51,097 nucleotides of DNA, taken from NCBI GenBank assembly GCA_022340865.1, contig JAJDNC010000033.1, forward strand, positions 1 through 51,097, given 5' to 3'. Positions 40,867 to 50,409 of the stretch are shown here, one piece after another. Origin of the DNA: Gemmatimonadota bacterium. Its GTDB lineage: Bacteria > Gemmatimonadota > Gemmatimonadetes > Longimicrobiales > Gaopeijiaceae. Under the pieces are notes generated by a model. That model had not been told where the DNA came from. It saw only the letters and a program-made list of their open reading frames with translations, and made no database searches. Position 1 is the stretch's first letter, and each line of letters starts with the position of its first letter. The position numbers and the translations under genes were made by a program.

Positions 40867-42168
40867 GTGCCTTCACACAGCTCCATCCGGATCCGTCTTC
40901 TGGCGGCGGCCTTCCTGGTCGTGGCCTGGTCCGGCTGCTCCCTGGGGAGCACGCCGGACGCGGGAGAGCTGGATCCGGTGTACGCCCGGCCCGCGGAGAC
41001 CGTCCGGATCCTGACGCTGGCCCCCGACCAGACCCTGGGCGAGATCCTGCAGGGCTCCGTGAGCACCTCACAGCAGTACGACCTGCTGCTGGCGTTCCAG
41101 GAGCAGGCGAGCCCGCGGCGGATGCGGGCGGGCACGGAGATCACGCTCCGCTACCTCACCGACAACGACTCGCTCCGGGGCGTGGACGTCGCCCTGAACT
41201 CGGACCGTACCGTGCGTCTCACCCGTGACGACGATGGCTGGCACTCCGAGACCGTGGTGACCCCGACCTACACGGATACCGTGTTCGCCGCGGGCGTCAT
41301 CCGGGGCTCCCTGTGGACGTCCGTGGTGGACAACCCCGCGCTGGGGCAGCTGCCCGTCCAGGACCGGGTGGGGCTCCTCAACGACCTGGACAACGTCTTC
41401 CAGTGGCAGGTGGACTTCTCCCGCCAGATCCAGGAGGGGGACACGTACCGCTTCGCCTTCGAGCGGCAGGTCCGTCCCGACGGCTCGACGCGCAGCGGCC
41501 ACCTCCTGGCGGCGGAGCTGGTGAACGCCGGCACCCCCTACGACGCGATCTGGTTCGATCCCAACGGGGACGGCCAGGGCTCCTACTACGATCTCGACGG
41601 CAAGTCGGTGCGCCGGGCGTTCCTCATGAAGCCGCTGCAGTTCACGCGCATCAGCAGCCGCTTCAGCCTGCACCGCTGGCAGCCCATCCTCCACATATAC
41701 CGGCCCCACGAGGGCGTCGACTATGCCGCGAAGATGGGCACCCCGATCATGGCCACCGCCGACGGCGTGGTGATCTTCCGCGGCCGGGACGACGGCTTCG
41801 GCAACTGCGTGAAGATCCGCCACCCCAACGGTTGGGTCACCCTGTATGGGCACATGGAGGGCTTCAAGCGGGGGCTCCACGTCGGCTCCCGGGTCCACCA
41901 GAGCGACATCATCGGCTACGTCGGCATGACGGGTCTGGCCACGGGACCGCATCTCCACTACCAGATGATCCACCATGGCGTCTCCGTCGACCCGCTCTCG
42001 GTGAAGCTGCCCAAGGGTGATCCGGTGCCCACCAACGACATGGCGGCGTGGCGCGTGGCGAGGGCTGCCAGGCTGTCCCTGCTGCAGTCCATCCCGGCTG
42101 CCGGGCCGGTCCGCGCGGCGGCCACCGCCGACGCTCCGGACCAGGTCGCCGCGCAGGGCGGAGGGTGA
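40867..42168 (+). CDS. M23 (LytM-type) peptidase lipoprotein after ftsZ
   Basis: From a GTG at 40867 the product is 433 residues, with a lipoprotein signal RIRLLAAAFLVVAWSGC (Cys24). A domain near 50-200 resembles the OapA/LysM-associated region of cell-wall peptidases (PDQTLGEILQGSVSTSQQYDLL). A C-terminal M23 domain follows with zinc ligands His281 and Asp285 (HEGVD) and H-L-H at 362-364, plus GHMEGF. All metal ligands are present, so it should be an active endopeptidase rather than a pseudo-enzyme activator. The frame is open to 40708. The GTG at 40756 with AGGGGGG is a rival start but adds a leader before the signal peptide. Its place after ftsZ suggests septal wall cutting. Confidence 0.88.
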   Translation: MPSHSSIRIRLLAAAFLVVAWSGCSLGSTPDAGELDPVYARPAETVRILTLAPDQTLGEILQGSVSTSQQYDLLLAFQEQASPRRMRAGTEITLRYLTDNDSLRGVDVALNSDRTVRLTRDDDGWHSETVVTPTYTDTVFAAGVIRGSLWTSVVDNPALGQLPVQDRVGLLNDLDNVFQWQVDFSRQIQEGDTYRFAFERQVRPDGSTRSGHLLAAELVNAGTPYDAIWFDPNGDGQGSYYDLDGKSVRRAFLMKPLQFTRISSRFSLHRWQPILHIYRPHEGVDYAAKMGTPIMATADGVVIFRGRDDGFGNCVKIRHPNGWVTLYGHMEGFKRGLHVGSRVHQSDIIGYVGMTGLATGPHLHYQMIHHGVSVDPLSVKLPKGDPVPTNDMAAWRVARAARLSLLQSIPAAGPVRAAATADAPDQVAAQGGG

Positions 42169-42311
42169 TCCGGCTCCGAGGCGCGACGTGTCTCCGGAGA
42201 AGGCCGACGCGGTAACGCGGCAGCGCGGAGCCGGCTCCGGCAGCACATCGCCCCCGGCCCCGGATACGAGCGAAGGGAAACCCGCACCCGCGAGGAAGAC
42301 CCGCACGACCA

Positions 42312-43238
42312 ATGGCGCGCCTGTTCAAGAGAGAGCCCGAGCGCAGGAAGGGGCTGTGGAAGAGGGTGGTGGACCTCGCCCTCACCGACGTCCGCGTCGC
42401 AGCGAAGGGGATGGACCACGAGTCGCTCGAGGAGCTCGAGGAACGGCTCCTGGCGGCGGACTTCGGCGTGAACGCGACGCTCCGCCTGGTGGGCCGCGTC
42501 GAGGACGCCGCCCGCCGGGGCACGGCACGGGGTCGCACGGCCTTGCGGGACACGCTGCGCGCCGAGGTTCGAGCCATCCTCTCGGGGGGCCGGGAGAGCC
42601 ACCTCGCGGCGGCGGACGCGCCTCCCACCGTATATCTCATCGTCGGGGTCAACGGCACCGGCAAGACGACGTCGGTGGCCAAGCTCGCCCACTACCTCCA
42701 CCGGGAGGGGCGCTCCGTGATGGTGGCCGCGGCGGACACCTTCAGGGCGGGGGCCGTCGAGCAGCTGGAGCTCTGGGCCCGGCGGGCGGGCGCCGACTTC
42801 ATCCGCGGCCAGCAGGGGGGTGACCCCGCGTCGGTGGCCTTCGATGCCATCGAGGCCGCCGTGGCGCGGGGCACGGAGGTGCTGCTCATCGACACGGCGG
42901 GGCGGCTGCACACCAACCGGAGCCTCATGGAGGAGCTCAAGAAGATCGACCGGGTGGTGCGTCGGCGCCTCGAGGGTGCGCCCCACGAGACGCTTCTGGT
43001 GCTCGACGCCACCGTGGGCCAGAACGGGGTGCGCCAGCTCGAGAGCTTCCGCCAGGCGGTGGAGGTCTCGGGGATCATCCTGGCGAAGCTCGACTCCAGC
43101 GCGCGGGGCGGCATCGTGGTCGCCCTCGAGGAGGAGCAGGGCGTTCCCGTGAAGCTCGTGGGGGTGGGGGAGGGTCTCGACGACCTCGAGACCTTCGACG
43201 CCGAGGCGTTCCTCGACGGCGTCTTCACCGACGCGTAG
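42312..43238 (+). CDS. ftsY: Signal recognition particle receptor FtsY
   Basis: The 308-residue GTPase has a short basic N terminus (MARLFKREPERRKG), the N-domain helices, and the G-domain motifs GVNGTGKTTSVAKLA, AADTFRAGAVEQL, DTAGRLHTN and LAKLDSSARGG. It lacks the long acidic A domain of Escherichia coli FtsY and is close to the NG core. It docks ribosome-SRP complexes at the membrane. 143 bases of GC-rich sequence separate it from the M23 gene. recG follows after 12 bases. Confidence 0.95.
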   Translation: MARLFKREPERRKGLWKRVVDLALTDVRVAAKGMDHESLEELEERLLAADFGVNATLRLVGRVEDAARRGTARGRTALRDTLRAEVRAILSGGRESHLAAADAPPTVYLIVGVNGTGKTTSVAKLAHYLHREGRSVMVAAADTFRAGAVEQLELWARRAGADFIRGQQGGDPASVAFDAIEAAVARGTEVLLIDTAGRLHTNRSLMEELKKIDRVVRRRLEGAPHETLLVLDATVGQNGVRQLESFRQAVEVSGIILAKLDSSARGGIVVALEEEQGVPVKLVGVGEGLDDLETFDAEAFLDGVFTDA

Positions 43239-43250
43239 CGGCGCGGCAGC

Positions 43251-45344
43251 GTGGGGTACTCGCAGCTCGACCGGCCCGTGCAGTACCTCAAGGGCGTCGG
43301 CCCCAGGCGCGCCGAGGCCCTGGCCACCCTGGACATCATGACGGCCCGGGACCTGCTCTACCACGTGCCCCGGCGGTACGACGACGCTTCCACGGTGAGC
43401 CCCATCGCGCGCCTGGACGTGGGCATGGACGCCACCGTGGTGGGCCGGGTGCGGAGCAAGGGTGTCATCCCCACACGCAAGGGGCTGCGCATCTTCCAGG
43501 CGGTCCTCCAGGACGAGTCCGGGATGATCACCGTCGCCTGGCCGGGTCAGCCGTGGCTCGACCGGAAGCTGCGCGAGGGCGACGTCCTCCTCGTCACCGG
43601 GCCGGTGCGCTTCTTCCACGGCAAGCAGCTCCAGCCCCGTGAGCACACCGTCATCGCCCGGGGCGCGCAGGGGGACGAGGACGAGCGCCGCACCGGCACC
43701 ATCTTCGTGACGTATCCGGCCGGTGAGGCGGTGCCGCAGTGGGTGCTGCGCGGCCTCTTCGAGCGCAACCTGGACGCGCTTCTCACGTGGGCCGACGACG
43801 ACGAGTATCTGAGCCCCGGAGAGCTGCAGGCCCAGCGTCTCCCGGGGCTCGGCGAGGCGCTGCGTCGCATGCACCGGCCGGACACGCTGCGCGACGCCGA
43901 GGTGGGGCGGCGACGGTTGGCCTTCGACGAGCTCTTCTTCCTCCAGCTGGTGCAGGCACAGGCGCGCCGCCGACAGACCGAGCTCGTGCCCGGCATCGCG
44001 CACCACCGCACCAACGAGCTCATCCGCCCCCTCCACGAGTCCCTGCCGTTCCAGCTCACCGAGGCACAGGCACGGGTGCTCCGGGAGATCTCCGCGGACA
44101 TGGGCGAGGAGCGGAGGATGAACCGGCTCCTCCAGGGCGACGTCGGCTCGGGCAAGACGGTGGTGGCGCTCTTCGCCATGCTGCTGGCGGTGGAGGGGGG
44201 GAGCCAGGCCGCCCTCATGGCTCCCACGGAGATCCTGGCGGAGCAGCATGCGCGCAAGCTGCGTGCCATGGTGGAGCCGCTGGGTCTGGAGCTGGCGCTG
44301 CTCACCGGGAGCCTGGGCGCCGCGGAACGGCGCGACGCGCTGGAGGCGTTGGCATCGGGAACGGCGAAGCTCGCGGTGGGCACCCACGCGCTCATCCAGG
44401 AGGGCGTGGCGTTCCGCCGACTGGGGCTCGTCGTCGTGGACGAGCAGCACCGCTTCGGCGTCCGTCAGCGCATGGCGCTGGCAGATCAGGGCGACGTGAG
44501 GCCGGACATCCTCATAATGTCCGCCACGCCCATTCCCCGCTCCCTGGCCATGACCCTGTACGGCGATCTGGACCTGAGCGTCATCGACGAGCTGCCGCCC
44601 GGTCGCACGCCGGTGAAGACTGCGCTGCGCACACCGGCTCGGCGGGACGCGGTGTACCGCTTCGTCGACGAGGAGGTGGCGGGGGGACGCCAGGCCTATG
44701 TCGTGTATCCCCTGGTGGCGGAGTCCGAGAAGGTGGACCTGCTGGCGGCCACCGAGGAGTACGAGCGTCTGCGCACCGAGGTCTTCCCCCGGCGCCGGGT
44801 GGGCCTGCTGCACGGGCAGCTCGCCTCCGACGAGAAGGACCGTGTCATGCGTGCCTTCCTCGCCGGAGAGCTGGACGTCCTGGTGGCCACCACGGTCATC
44901 GAGGTGGGCATCGACGTGGCGAACGCCACGGTGATGGTGGTGGAGCACGCCGAGCGCTTCGGGCTCTCCCAGCTCCACCAGCTCCGTGGCCGTGTGGGCC
45001 GGGGGGCGGCGGAGAGCCACTGCATCCTCATCGCGGAGGCGGGGGCCGACGCGTACGAGCGCCTGAAGGTGCTGCGCGACACGTCCGACGGCTTCGCGGT
45101 GGCGCGGGCCGACCTGGCCATCCGGGGGCAGGGGGATCTCTTCGGCTCCCAGCAACACGGCAGGGAGCTGGCGCTGCGCTTCGCGGACCTCATGAAGGAC
45201 GAGGACCTCCTGATGCAGGCCCAGGGCGCGGCACGCCGGCTGGTGGAGGCCGACCCGGAGATCAGGCAGGCGGATCACGCCCGCATCCGCGCACATCTGG
45301 AGGCGCGTTGGGCGGACCGCCTGGAGATGTTCGGCGTGGGCTGA
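43251..45344 (+). CDS. recG: ATP-dependent DNA helicase RecG
   Basis: The 697-residue protein has an N-terminal wedge/OB domain ([12 protein letters not shown], and [17 protein letters not shown]), the Walker A motif [16 protein letters not shown], the DExH motif [29 protein letters not shown], and the helicase C motif [19 protein letters not shown]. It remodels stalled forks and branched DNA. The start is a GTG. The protein is of normal length for the family. asnS follows after 125 bases. Confidence 0.95.
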   Translation: MGYSQLDRPVQYLKGVGPRRAEALATLDIMTARDLLYHVPRRYDDASTVSPIARLDVGMDATVVGRVRSKGVIPTRKGLRIFQAVLQDESGMITVAWPGQPWLDRKLREGDVLLVTGPVRFFHGKQLQPREHTVIARGAQGDEDERRTGTIFVTYPAGEAVPQWVLRGLFERNLDALLTWADDDEYLSPGELQAQRLPGLGEALRRMHRPDTLRDAEVGRRRLAFDELFFLQLVQAQARRRQTELVPGIAHHRTNELIRPLHESLPFQLTEAQARVLREISADMGEERRMNRLLQGDVGSGKTVVALFAMLLAVEGGSQAALMAPTEILAEQHARKLRAMVEPLGLELALLTGSLGAAERRDALEALASGTAKLAVGTHALIQEGVAFRRLGLVVVDEQHRFGVRQRMALADQGDVRPDILIMSATPIPRSLAMTLYGDLDLSVIDELPPGRTPVKTALRTPARRDAVYRFVDEEVAGGRQAYVVYPLVAESEKVDLLAATEEYERLRTEVFPRRRVGLLHGQLASDEKDRVMRAFLAGELDVLVATTVIEVGIDVANATVMVVEHAERFGLSQLHQLRGRVGRGAAESHCILIAEAGADAYERLKVLRDTSDGFAVARADLAIRGQGDLFGSQQHGRELALRFADLMKDEDLLMQAQGAARRLVEADPEIRQADHARIRAHLEARWADRLEMFGVG

Positions 45345-45469
45345 TAACGTTCCGCGCCGGCGCGGCCGAGCGCGCCGGAGAGAACAGAGCACGCGGGGAC
45401 ACCGGGCGACATCGCACTGCACGCGCCCGGCCCCCCGGACACCACAGAGACGCGGGGCGGAGCGCGCAC

Positions 45470-46756
45470 ATGGTGCAGATCCGGGACCTGGGCAGACACG
45501 TCGGGGAGACCGTCGGCCTGGTGGGCTGGGTGGAGACGACCCGAAGCCACGGCAAGGTCGCCTTCGTGGTGCTGCGTGACGGCACGGGCCTGGCCCAGTG
45601 CGTCCTCGTGAAGAAGCAGGTGGGCGAGACCACGTGGGCGGCTCACGAGGGGGCCACCCAGGAGTCGGTGGTGACGGTCACCGGGGAGGTGCGTGCCGAC
45701 GACCGCGCACCCGGCGGCTTCGAGATCGCCGTGTCGGAGATGGCGGTGCTGGCGGAGGCGGAGGAGTACCCCATCCAGCCCAAGGAGCACGGGGTGGACT
45801 TCCTCCTGGACCACCGGCACCTGTGGCTGCGCTCCTCGCAGCAGCGGGCCGGTCTCAGGGTCCGCGCCGAGGTGGAGCAGGCGATCCACGACTTCCTGTA
45901 CGACCGGGGCTTCGTGCGCATCGACACGCCCATCCTGACGGGCTCCATCGGCGAGCACGCCGGCACGCTCTTCGAGACCGACTACTTCGGCGAGAAGGCG
46001 TACCTCGCGCAGACTGGCCAGCTCTACGTCGAGGCGGCGTGCCCGGCGTTCGGGAAGGTCTACTGCTTCGGGCCCACGTTCCGCGCGGAGAAGTCGAAGA
46101 CCCGGCGCCACCTCACCGAGTTCTGGATGGTGGAGCCCGAGGTGGCCTTCGCCGATTCCGACGAGAACATGCGCCTCCAGGAGGACTTCGTCTCCTACAT
46201 CGTGGAGCGCTCTCTGGAGCGATGCGCCGAGGAGCTGAAGGTCCTGGAGCGCGACACCTCCAGGCTGGAGCTGGTGCGGCCGCCCTTCCCGAGGCTCGAC
46301 TACACCGAGGCCGTGGAGCGCCTGAAGGAGAAGGGAAGCGAGATCGAATGGGGTGCCGATCTGGGCGCCCCCGACGAGGCGGTCCTCACGGAGGAGCACG
46401 ACCTCCCGCTCTTCGTCCACAACTACCCGAAGTCGGCCAAGGCCTTCTACATGAAGGAGAACCCGGAGGATACACGCACGGTGCTGTGCGACGACCTCCT
46501 GGCCCCCGAGGGATACGGCGAGATCATCGGCGGGAGCCAGCGGGAGGACGACCTCGACCGGCTCCGCGAGAGGATCCGCGAGGAGAAGCTCCCCGAGGCC
46601 GCCTACTCGTGGTACCTGGACCTGCGCCGCTACGGGACCTTCCCCCACTCGGGCTTCGGCCTGGGGGTGGAGCGCACCGTGGCGTGGATCACCGGGCGAC
46701 ACCACATCCGGGAGATGATCCCCTTCCCCCGGCTCATGAACCGCCTCTTCCCCTAG
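45470..46756 (+). CDS. asnS: Asparaginyl-tRNA synthetase
   Basis: The 428-residue class II synthetase has an N-terminal OB fold ([18 protein letters not shown]), the motif-2 loop [16 protein letters not shown] and motif 3 [17 protein letters not shown]. It ends [16 protein letters not shown], which separates AsnRS from AspRS (AspRS usually ends differently after the glycine-rich motif). It charges tRNA-Asn. A frame open back to 43739 runs across recG and is a shadow. The chosen ATG has GGCGGAG seven bases upstream. The next gene starts three bases after its stop. Confidence 0.9.
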   Translation: MVQIRDLGRHVGETVGLVGWVETTRSHGKVAFVVLRDGTGLAQCVLVKKQVGETTWAAHEGATQESVVTVTGEVRADDRAPGGFEIAVSEMAVLAEAEEYPIQPKEHGVDFLLDHRHLWLRSSQQRAGLRVRAEVEQAIHDFLYDRGFVRIDTPILTGSIGEHAGTLFETDYFGEKAYLAQTGQLYVEAACPAFGKVYCFGPTFRAEKSKTRRHLTEFWMVEPEVAFADSDENMRLQEDFVSYIVERSLERCAEELKVLERDTSRLELVRPPFPRLDYTEAVERLKEKGSEIEWGADLGAPDEAVLTEEHDLPLFVHNYPKSAKAFYMKENPEDTRTVLCDDLLAPEGYGEIIGGSQREDDLDRLRERIREEKLPEAAYSWYLDLRRYGTFPHSGFGLGVERTVAWITGRHHIREMIPFPRLMNRLFP

Positions 46757-46758
46757 GC

Positions 46759-47835
46759 ATGCCCCGCGCCGTCCTCGACATGAGCGACCGGCGGCCCGTC
46801 TGGGCCATGCCGGCATGGGTGCCCGAGCGGATCCGCGAGGTCCTCCCCGACGGGTGGGAGCTCGCCGTCATGGAGGACCTCACCGACGGCTCCGGCGACG
46901 GCTGGGCCCGCGTGACGCCCGCGGCCCTCGAGGCCGTGGCCGACGCGGAGATCTACTTCGGGTACGGCATCCCCGCGGAGCTTCTCCGCGCCGGGCCGGG
47001 GCTCCGGTGGGTCCACTCGGGCGCCGCCGGCGTGGGAAGCTCCCTCACCCCCGAGATGCGCGCCAGCGAGGTCGTCTTCACCAACTCGGCGGGAATCCAC
47101 GCGGTGCCCATCGCCGAGACCGTGCTGGGGATGATCCTTTACTTCAATCGGGGCTTTCACCTGGCGGCGGCCAACCAGGCCCGGCACGTCTGGACCACGG
47201 AGCCCTACTACGCCGCGAGCTCGCCGGTGCGCGAGCTCTCGGAGACGACGGTGGGGTTGGTGGGCTTCGGGGGCATCGGCAGGGAGATCGCCCGGCGCGT
47301 GGCGGGCCTGGGCGCGCGGGTGCTGGCCACGAAGCGCACGCCGCCCGCGCACGGAGACGCGGCGCTCGAGGCCGTGGCCGGAGGCGGGTCCCTGGAGGCG
47401 TTCGTGACGATCCACCACGGCGCCCAGGGTTTGGAGCGCGTGCTCCGGGAGAGCGACGTGGTGGTGCTGTGCGCGCCGGACACCCCCGAGACCCGGGGCC
47501 TCCTGGACGCGGCCGCCCTGGCCCGCATGAAGCGGGATGCGCTCCTCGTCAACGTCGGCCGAGGCAAGCTTGTGGACCAGGACGCCCTGGTGGCGGCCCT
47601 GAAGAGCGGCCGGCTGCGGGGGGCGGGTCTGGACGTCTTCGCCCACGAGCCGCTGGCGCCCGAGGACCCCCTCTGGGCTCTCCCCAACGTCCTGGTCACT
47701 CCGCACGTGTCGGCGGTCACGCGCCACTTCTGGGAGCGCGAGGCAGGGCTCATCGTGCGCAACCTGGAGCGCCATGTCGCCGGAGCGCCGGTGGCGGAGT
47801 GGGAGAACGTGGTGGACAGGGAGGTGGGGTACTAG
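46759..47835 (+). CDS. D-2-hydroxyacid dehydrogenase (NAD-binding)
   Basis: The 358-residue protein has the Rossmann motif VGLVGFGGIGREIARRVAG. It has the catalytic triad region: the arginine in NVGRGKLVDQDALVA, the glutamate in LDVFAHEPL, and the histidine in VLVTPHVSAVT. It belongs to the D-isomer-specific 2-hydroxyacid dehydrogenase family (phosphoglycerate, glycerate or lactate type). The substrate cannot be set. A flexible acidic section near residues 40-55 precedes the substrate domain. The gene follows asnS at a three-base gap, so they are probably co-transcribed. Confidence 0.88.
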   Translation: MPRAVLDMSDRRPVWAMPAWVPERIREVLPDGWELAVMEDLTDGSGDGWARVTPAALEAVADAEIYFGYGIPAELLRAGPGLRWVHSGAAGVGSSLTPEMRASEVVFTNSAGIHAVPIAETVLGMILYFNRGFHLAAANQARHVWTTEPYYAASSPVRELSETTVGLVGFGGIGREIARRVAGLGARVLATKRTPPAHGDAALEAVAGGGSLEAFVTIHHGAQGLERVLRESDVVVLCAPDTPETRGLLDAAALARMKRDALLVNVGRGKLVDQDALVAALKSGRLRGAGLDVFAHEPLAPEDPLWALPNVLVTPHVSAVTRHFWEREAGLIVRNLERHVAGAPVAEWENVVDREVGY

Positions 47836-47841
47836 GCAGGG

Positions 47842-47879
47842 AGGCGGGCGCCGGGTGTGCCTCTCCGCGGCGCCCGCCT
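47842..47879. terminator. Inverted repeat between convergent genes
   Basis: AGGCGGGCGCC and GGCGCCCGCCT form a perfect 11-base-pair stem with a 16-base loop, between the stop codons of the dehydrogenase and mazG. There is no T-tract, so it is a candidate two-way terminator. Confidence 0.5.
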
Positions 47880-47882
47880 AGC

Positions 47883-48677
47883 TCACTCGTCCTCCCCTTG
47901 CTTCAGCTCCTCCCAGAGCTCGTCCAGGGCCTCGAGGCCCGCGCTCTCCAGGTGGATCCCCCGCTTCCGCGCCAGCGCCTCCAGCGCCTCGAAGCGGCGG
48001 CGGAACTTCCGGTTGGCGCGCTCCAGCGCCACCGTGGAATGCGCCCCCGCCAACCGGGTCAGGTTCACCACCGCGAAGAGCAGGTCGCCGAGCTCCTCCT
48101 CCAGGTGCTCGGAATCCCCCTCGTCCAGCGCCTCCTGGACCTCTCCCAGCTCCTCCCCGACCTTCTCCCAGGCCCCGTGGTAGTCCTCCCAGTCGAAGCC
48201 GACGCCCGCCACGCGGTCCTGGATGCGGTGGGCCTTCGTCAGGGGGTCCAGACCGCGGGCGAGCCCCGACAGGACGCCCTCGTCGTCCTCGCGCTCGGCG
48301 GCCTTCAGCGTCTCCCACTCCTGACGCTCCCCCGCGCCGAAGAGCTGGGGATGGCGGCGCACCATCTTCTCCTCGAGACGGAGGTACACGCCGGCGGCGC
48401 CGAAGATGCCCTGTTCCTCGGCGAGCACCACCTGGAAAGCGAGGTTCAGGAGGAGGTCGCCCAGCTCCTCCTCCAGCCTCTTCGGGGTGCCGCCCTGGAT
48501 GGCGTCCGCCACCTCGTGGGCTTCCTCCAGGAGGTGCGGGATGAGCGTGTGGGGAGTCTGCCTCCCGTCCCAGGGACAGCGCCGCCGGAGGAACCGCACC
48601 AGGGCCAGGGCGCGCTCCAGCTCTCCGGGGCCCTCGAAGCGGGGAGACCGCTCGGCCGGCATGGGGGGATCGCTCAT
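47883..48677 (-). CDS. mazG: Nucleoside triphosphate pyrophosphohydrolase MazG
   Basis: The 264-residue protein has two MazG domains, the first with CPWDGRQTPHTLIPHLLEEA and a Glu-rich metal site (HLLEEAHEVADAI), the second with EELGEVQEALDEGD and LEEELGDLLFAVVNL. The length equals that of Escherichia coli MazG. It hydrolyses (d)NTPs to monophosphates and pyrophosphate and also affects ppGpp turnover. The ATG at 48677 starts the conserved protein; the frame upstream to 48785 is extra. It is divergent from alr, 92 bases apart. Confidence 0.93.
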   Translation of the reverse strand: MSDPPMPAERSPRFEGPGELERALALVRFLRRRCPWDGRQTPHTLIPHLLEEAHEVADAIQGGTPKRLEEELGDLLLNLAFQVVLAEEQGIFGAAGVYLRLEEKMVRRHPQLFGAGERQEWETLKAAEREDDEGVLSGLARGLDPLTKAHRIQDRVAGVGFDWEDYHGAWEKVGEELGEVQEALDEGDSEHLEEELGDLLFAVVNLTRLAGAHSTVALERANRKFRRRFEALEALARKRGIHLESAGLEALDELWEELKQGEDE

Positions 48678-48769
48678 TCTGGATTCTCGGGTTTCTCCGC
48701 TGGATCTCGCCGGGAGCGCGCAGGCGGCGCGGTTGCTCCGGGGCTCCTTCTTCGCATCTTTCACGACCC

Positions 48770-49918
48770 ATGTCAACAAACCCACGAACCCGGGCCTGGA
48801 TGGAGATCCGGGCGGATGCGCTGAGGGAGAACCTCGCGGCGGTGCGCGCGTCCGTCGGGCCCGGACCCCGGCTCCTCCCCATGGTCAAGGCCGACGGCTA
48901 CGGCCTCGGCGTCGCCGGAGCCGTCACGGCCCTGGAGCCCGCGGATCCCTGGGGCTACGGCGTCGCCACCGTGGAGGAAGGGACCCAGCTGCGGGAACTG
49001 GGCGTGACGAAGCCGGTCCTGGTGCTCAGCCCTACGCCCCCGGGTTCGGAGGAGATCGCTGTGGAGGCCGGCCTCACGCTCTCCGTGTCGTCCGTGGAGG
49101 CGCTCCGGCGGCTGGTCGCGGCGGTGGAGGGGGCGGGTCGGCAGGCCGCGTTCCACCTGGAGGTGGACACGGGGATGGGTCGCGCGGGCTTCACGGAGGC
49201 GGACGTGGAAGCGTGGCTCCCGGCGGCCTCTGCCGCCCATGCCGCCGGAGCCCGGTGGGAGGGATGCTTCACGCACCTGCACTCCGCCGACGAGGACGAC
49301 GCCAGCGTGCAGGGGCAGTGGCGTCGCCTTCAGGATATCGTGGCGCGGATGCCACCGGGCCACGACCCTCTCCTCGTCCACGCCCTCAACAGCGCCGGGG
49401 CGTTGCGCTGCCCCGGCTGTGCCGGGGACCTGGTGCGGCCGGGCATCTTCCTCTACGGGGGCAGCGCCGGCGGAGGGCTTCCGGCGCCACGGCCCGTGGC
49501 GGCGGTGCGGGCACGGGTGGTCCACGTGCGCCCCGCGGCGGAGGGGACGACCCTGGGCTACGGCGCCACGTACCGCAGCCGGGGCGGGGAACGCTGGGCC
49601 ACGGTGGCTCTGGGCTACGGCGATGGCCTTCCCCGGAGCCTCGGAAACCGGGGCTTCGCCTTGGTGGGCGGCCGGCGCGTTCCCATCATAGGACGGATCT
49701 CCATGGACGTCAGTGTGGTAGACATCTCCGACGTGCCGGGTGTGGAACCCGGCGACGTGGTGACCTTCATCGGCTCCGACGGTGGGGAACGGATCACCGT
49801 GGACGAAGTGGCGGAGCTGGCGGGCACCATCAGCTACGAGGTCCTCACGGGCTTCACTCCCCGCCTTCCCCGACACTGGATGGATGGACACGGACAGGCT
49901 CTCGAGCATGGACGGTGA
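48770..49918 (+). CDS. alr: Alanine racemase
   Basis: The 382-residue PLP enzyme has the lysine region [12 protein letters not shown] (Lys40, Schiff base) and the second catalytic tyrosine region LGYGATYRS. It also has [26 protein letters not shown] and the C-terminal beta domain. It makes D-alanine for the peptidoglycan stem, the substrate for the D-Ala-D-Ala ligase whose gene is not in this window. No Shine-Dalgarno is obvious at the ATG. It overlaps the cytidine deaminase gene by about 11 bases. Confidence 0.95.
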   Translation: MSTNPRTRAWMEIRADALRENLAAVRASVGPGPRLLPMVKADGYGLGVAGAVTALEPADPWGYGVATVEEGTQLRELGVTKPVLVLSPTPPGSEEIAVEAGLTLSVSSVEALRRLVAAVEGAGRQAAFHLEVDTGMGRAGFTEADVEAWLPAASAAHAAGARWEGCFTHLHSADEDDASVQGQWRRLQDIVARMPPGHDPLLVHALNSAGALRCPGCAGDLVRPGIFLYGGSAGGGLPAPRPVAAVRARVVHVRPAAEGTTLGYGATYRSRGGERWATVALGYGDGLPRSLGNRGFALVGGRRVPIIGRISMDVSVVDISDVPGVEPGDVVTFIGSDGGERITVDEVAELAGTISYEVLTGFTPRLPRHWMDGHGQALEHGR

Positions 49919-50348
49919 CGAGCTGCTGCGGCACGCCCGCGACGGCCGAGAGCGGGCGTACGCACCGTACTCCGGCTTTCGCGTCGGGGCGGCGCTGCTC
50001 TGCGAGGACGGTACCGTCTTTCGCGGGAGCAACGTTGAGAACGTCTCGTACGGTCTCACCATTTGCGCGGAGCGGGCGGCCGTCGCCGCGGCGGTGGCGG
50101 CGGGTCAGCGGTCCTTTCGCACCATCGCGGTGGTCACCGACGCGGCTGAGCCCGTGTGGCCCTGCGGGGCGTGCCGGCAGGTCCTGGCGGAGTTCGCGCC
50201 TACGCTGACGGTGGTGGCAGAGGGGGGTGGGCGGACCGAAGAGAAGACTCTGGACGAGCTGCTTCCGGCGCGCTTCAGCGCGCTCCCGGCTGGACCGGGG
50301 CGAGCGTCCGACGAGGACGGGTCGCCGGGAGGCTCTGCACAAGGATGA
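49908..50348 (+). CDS. cdd: Cytidine deaminase
   Basis: The 146-residue enzyme has the zinc site CAERAA (Cys53, Glu55) and PCGACRQ (Cys86, Cys89), and the substrate segment [14 protein letters not shown] plus [11 protein letters not shown]. It deaminates cytidine and deoxycytidine to uridine forms. The ATG at 49908 fits the usual start of the family, with ATG 49884 as an alternative. A Gly/Ala/Asp-rich tail of about 20 residues follows the conserved domain. It overlaps the end of alr and is probably in one operon with it. Confidence 0.92.
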   Translation: MDGDELLRHARDGRERAYAPYSGFRVGAALLCEDGTVFRGSNVENVSYGLTICAERAAVAAAVAAGQRSFRTIAVVTDAAEPVWPCGACRQVLAEFAPTLTVVAEGGGRTEEKTLDELLPARFSALPAGPGRASDEDGSPGGSAQG

Positions 50349-50409
50349 TGCCCCGCGCGCAGGAGGCTCGCGAGGCTCGGCAGCGAACGACGAGAGTTCA
50401 GGGAGCTAC

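Noticed and set aside
41958..45422. Open frame of more than 1100 codons on the minus strand across M23, ftsY and recG
   Set aside because: It is the antisense shadow of three well-supported genes. The translation is His/Arg/Leu/Gly-rich low-complexity sequence with no family motif, as expected in GC-rich DNA.
43739..45469. Long N-terminal extension of asnS into recG
   Set aside because: The conserved synthetase starts at 45470 with a Shine-Dalgarno. The upstream part lies inside recG in another frame and looks like low-complexity sequence.
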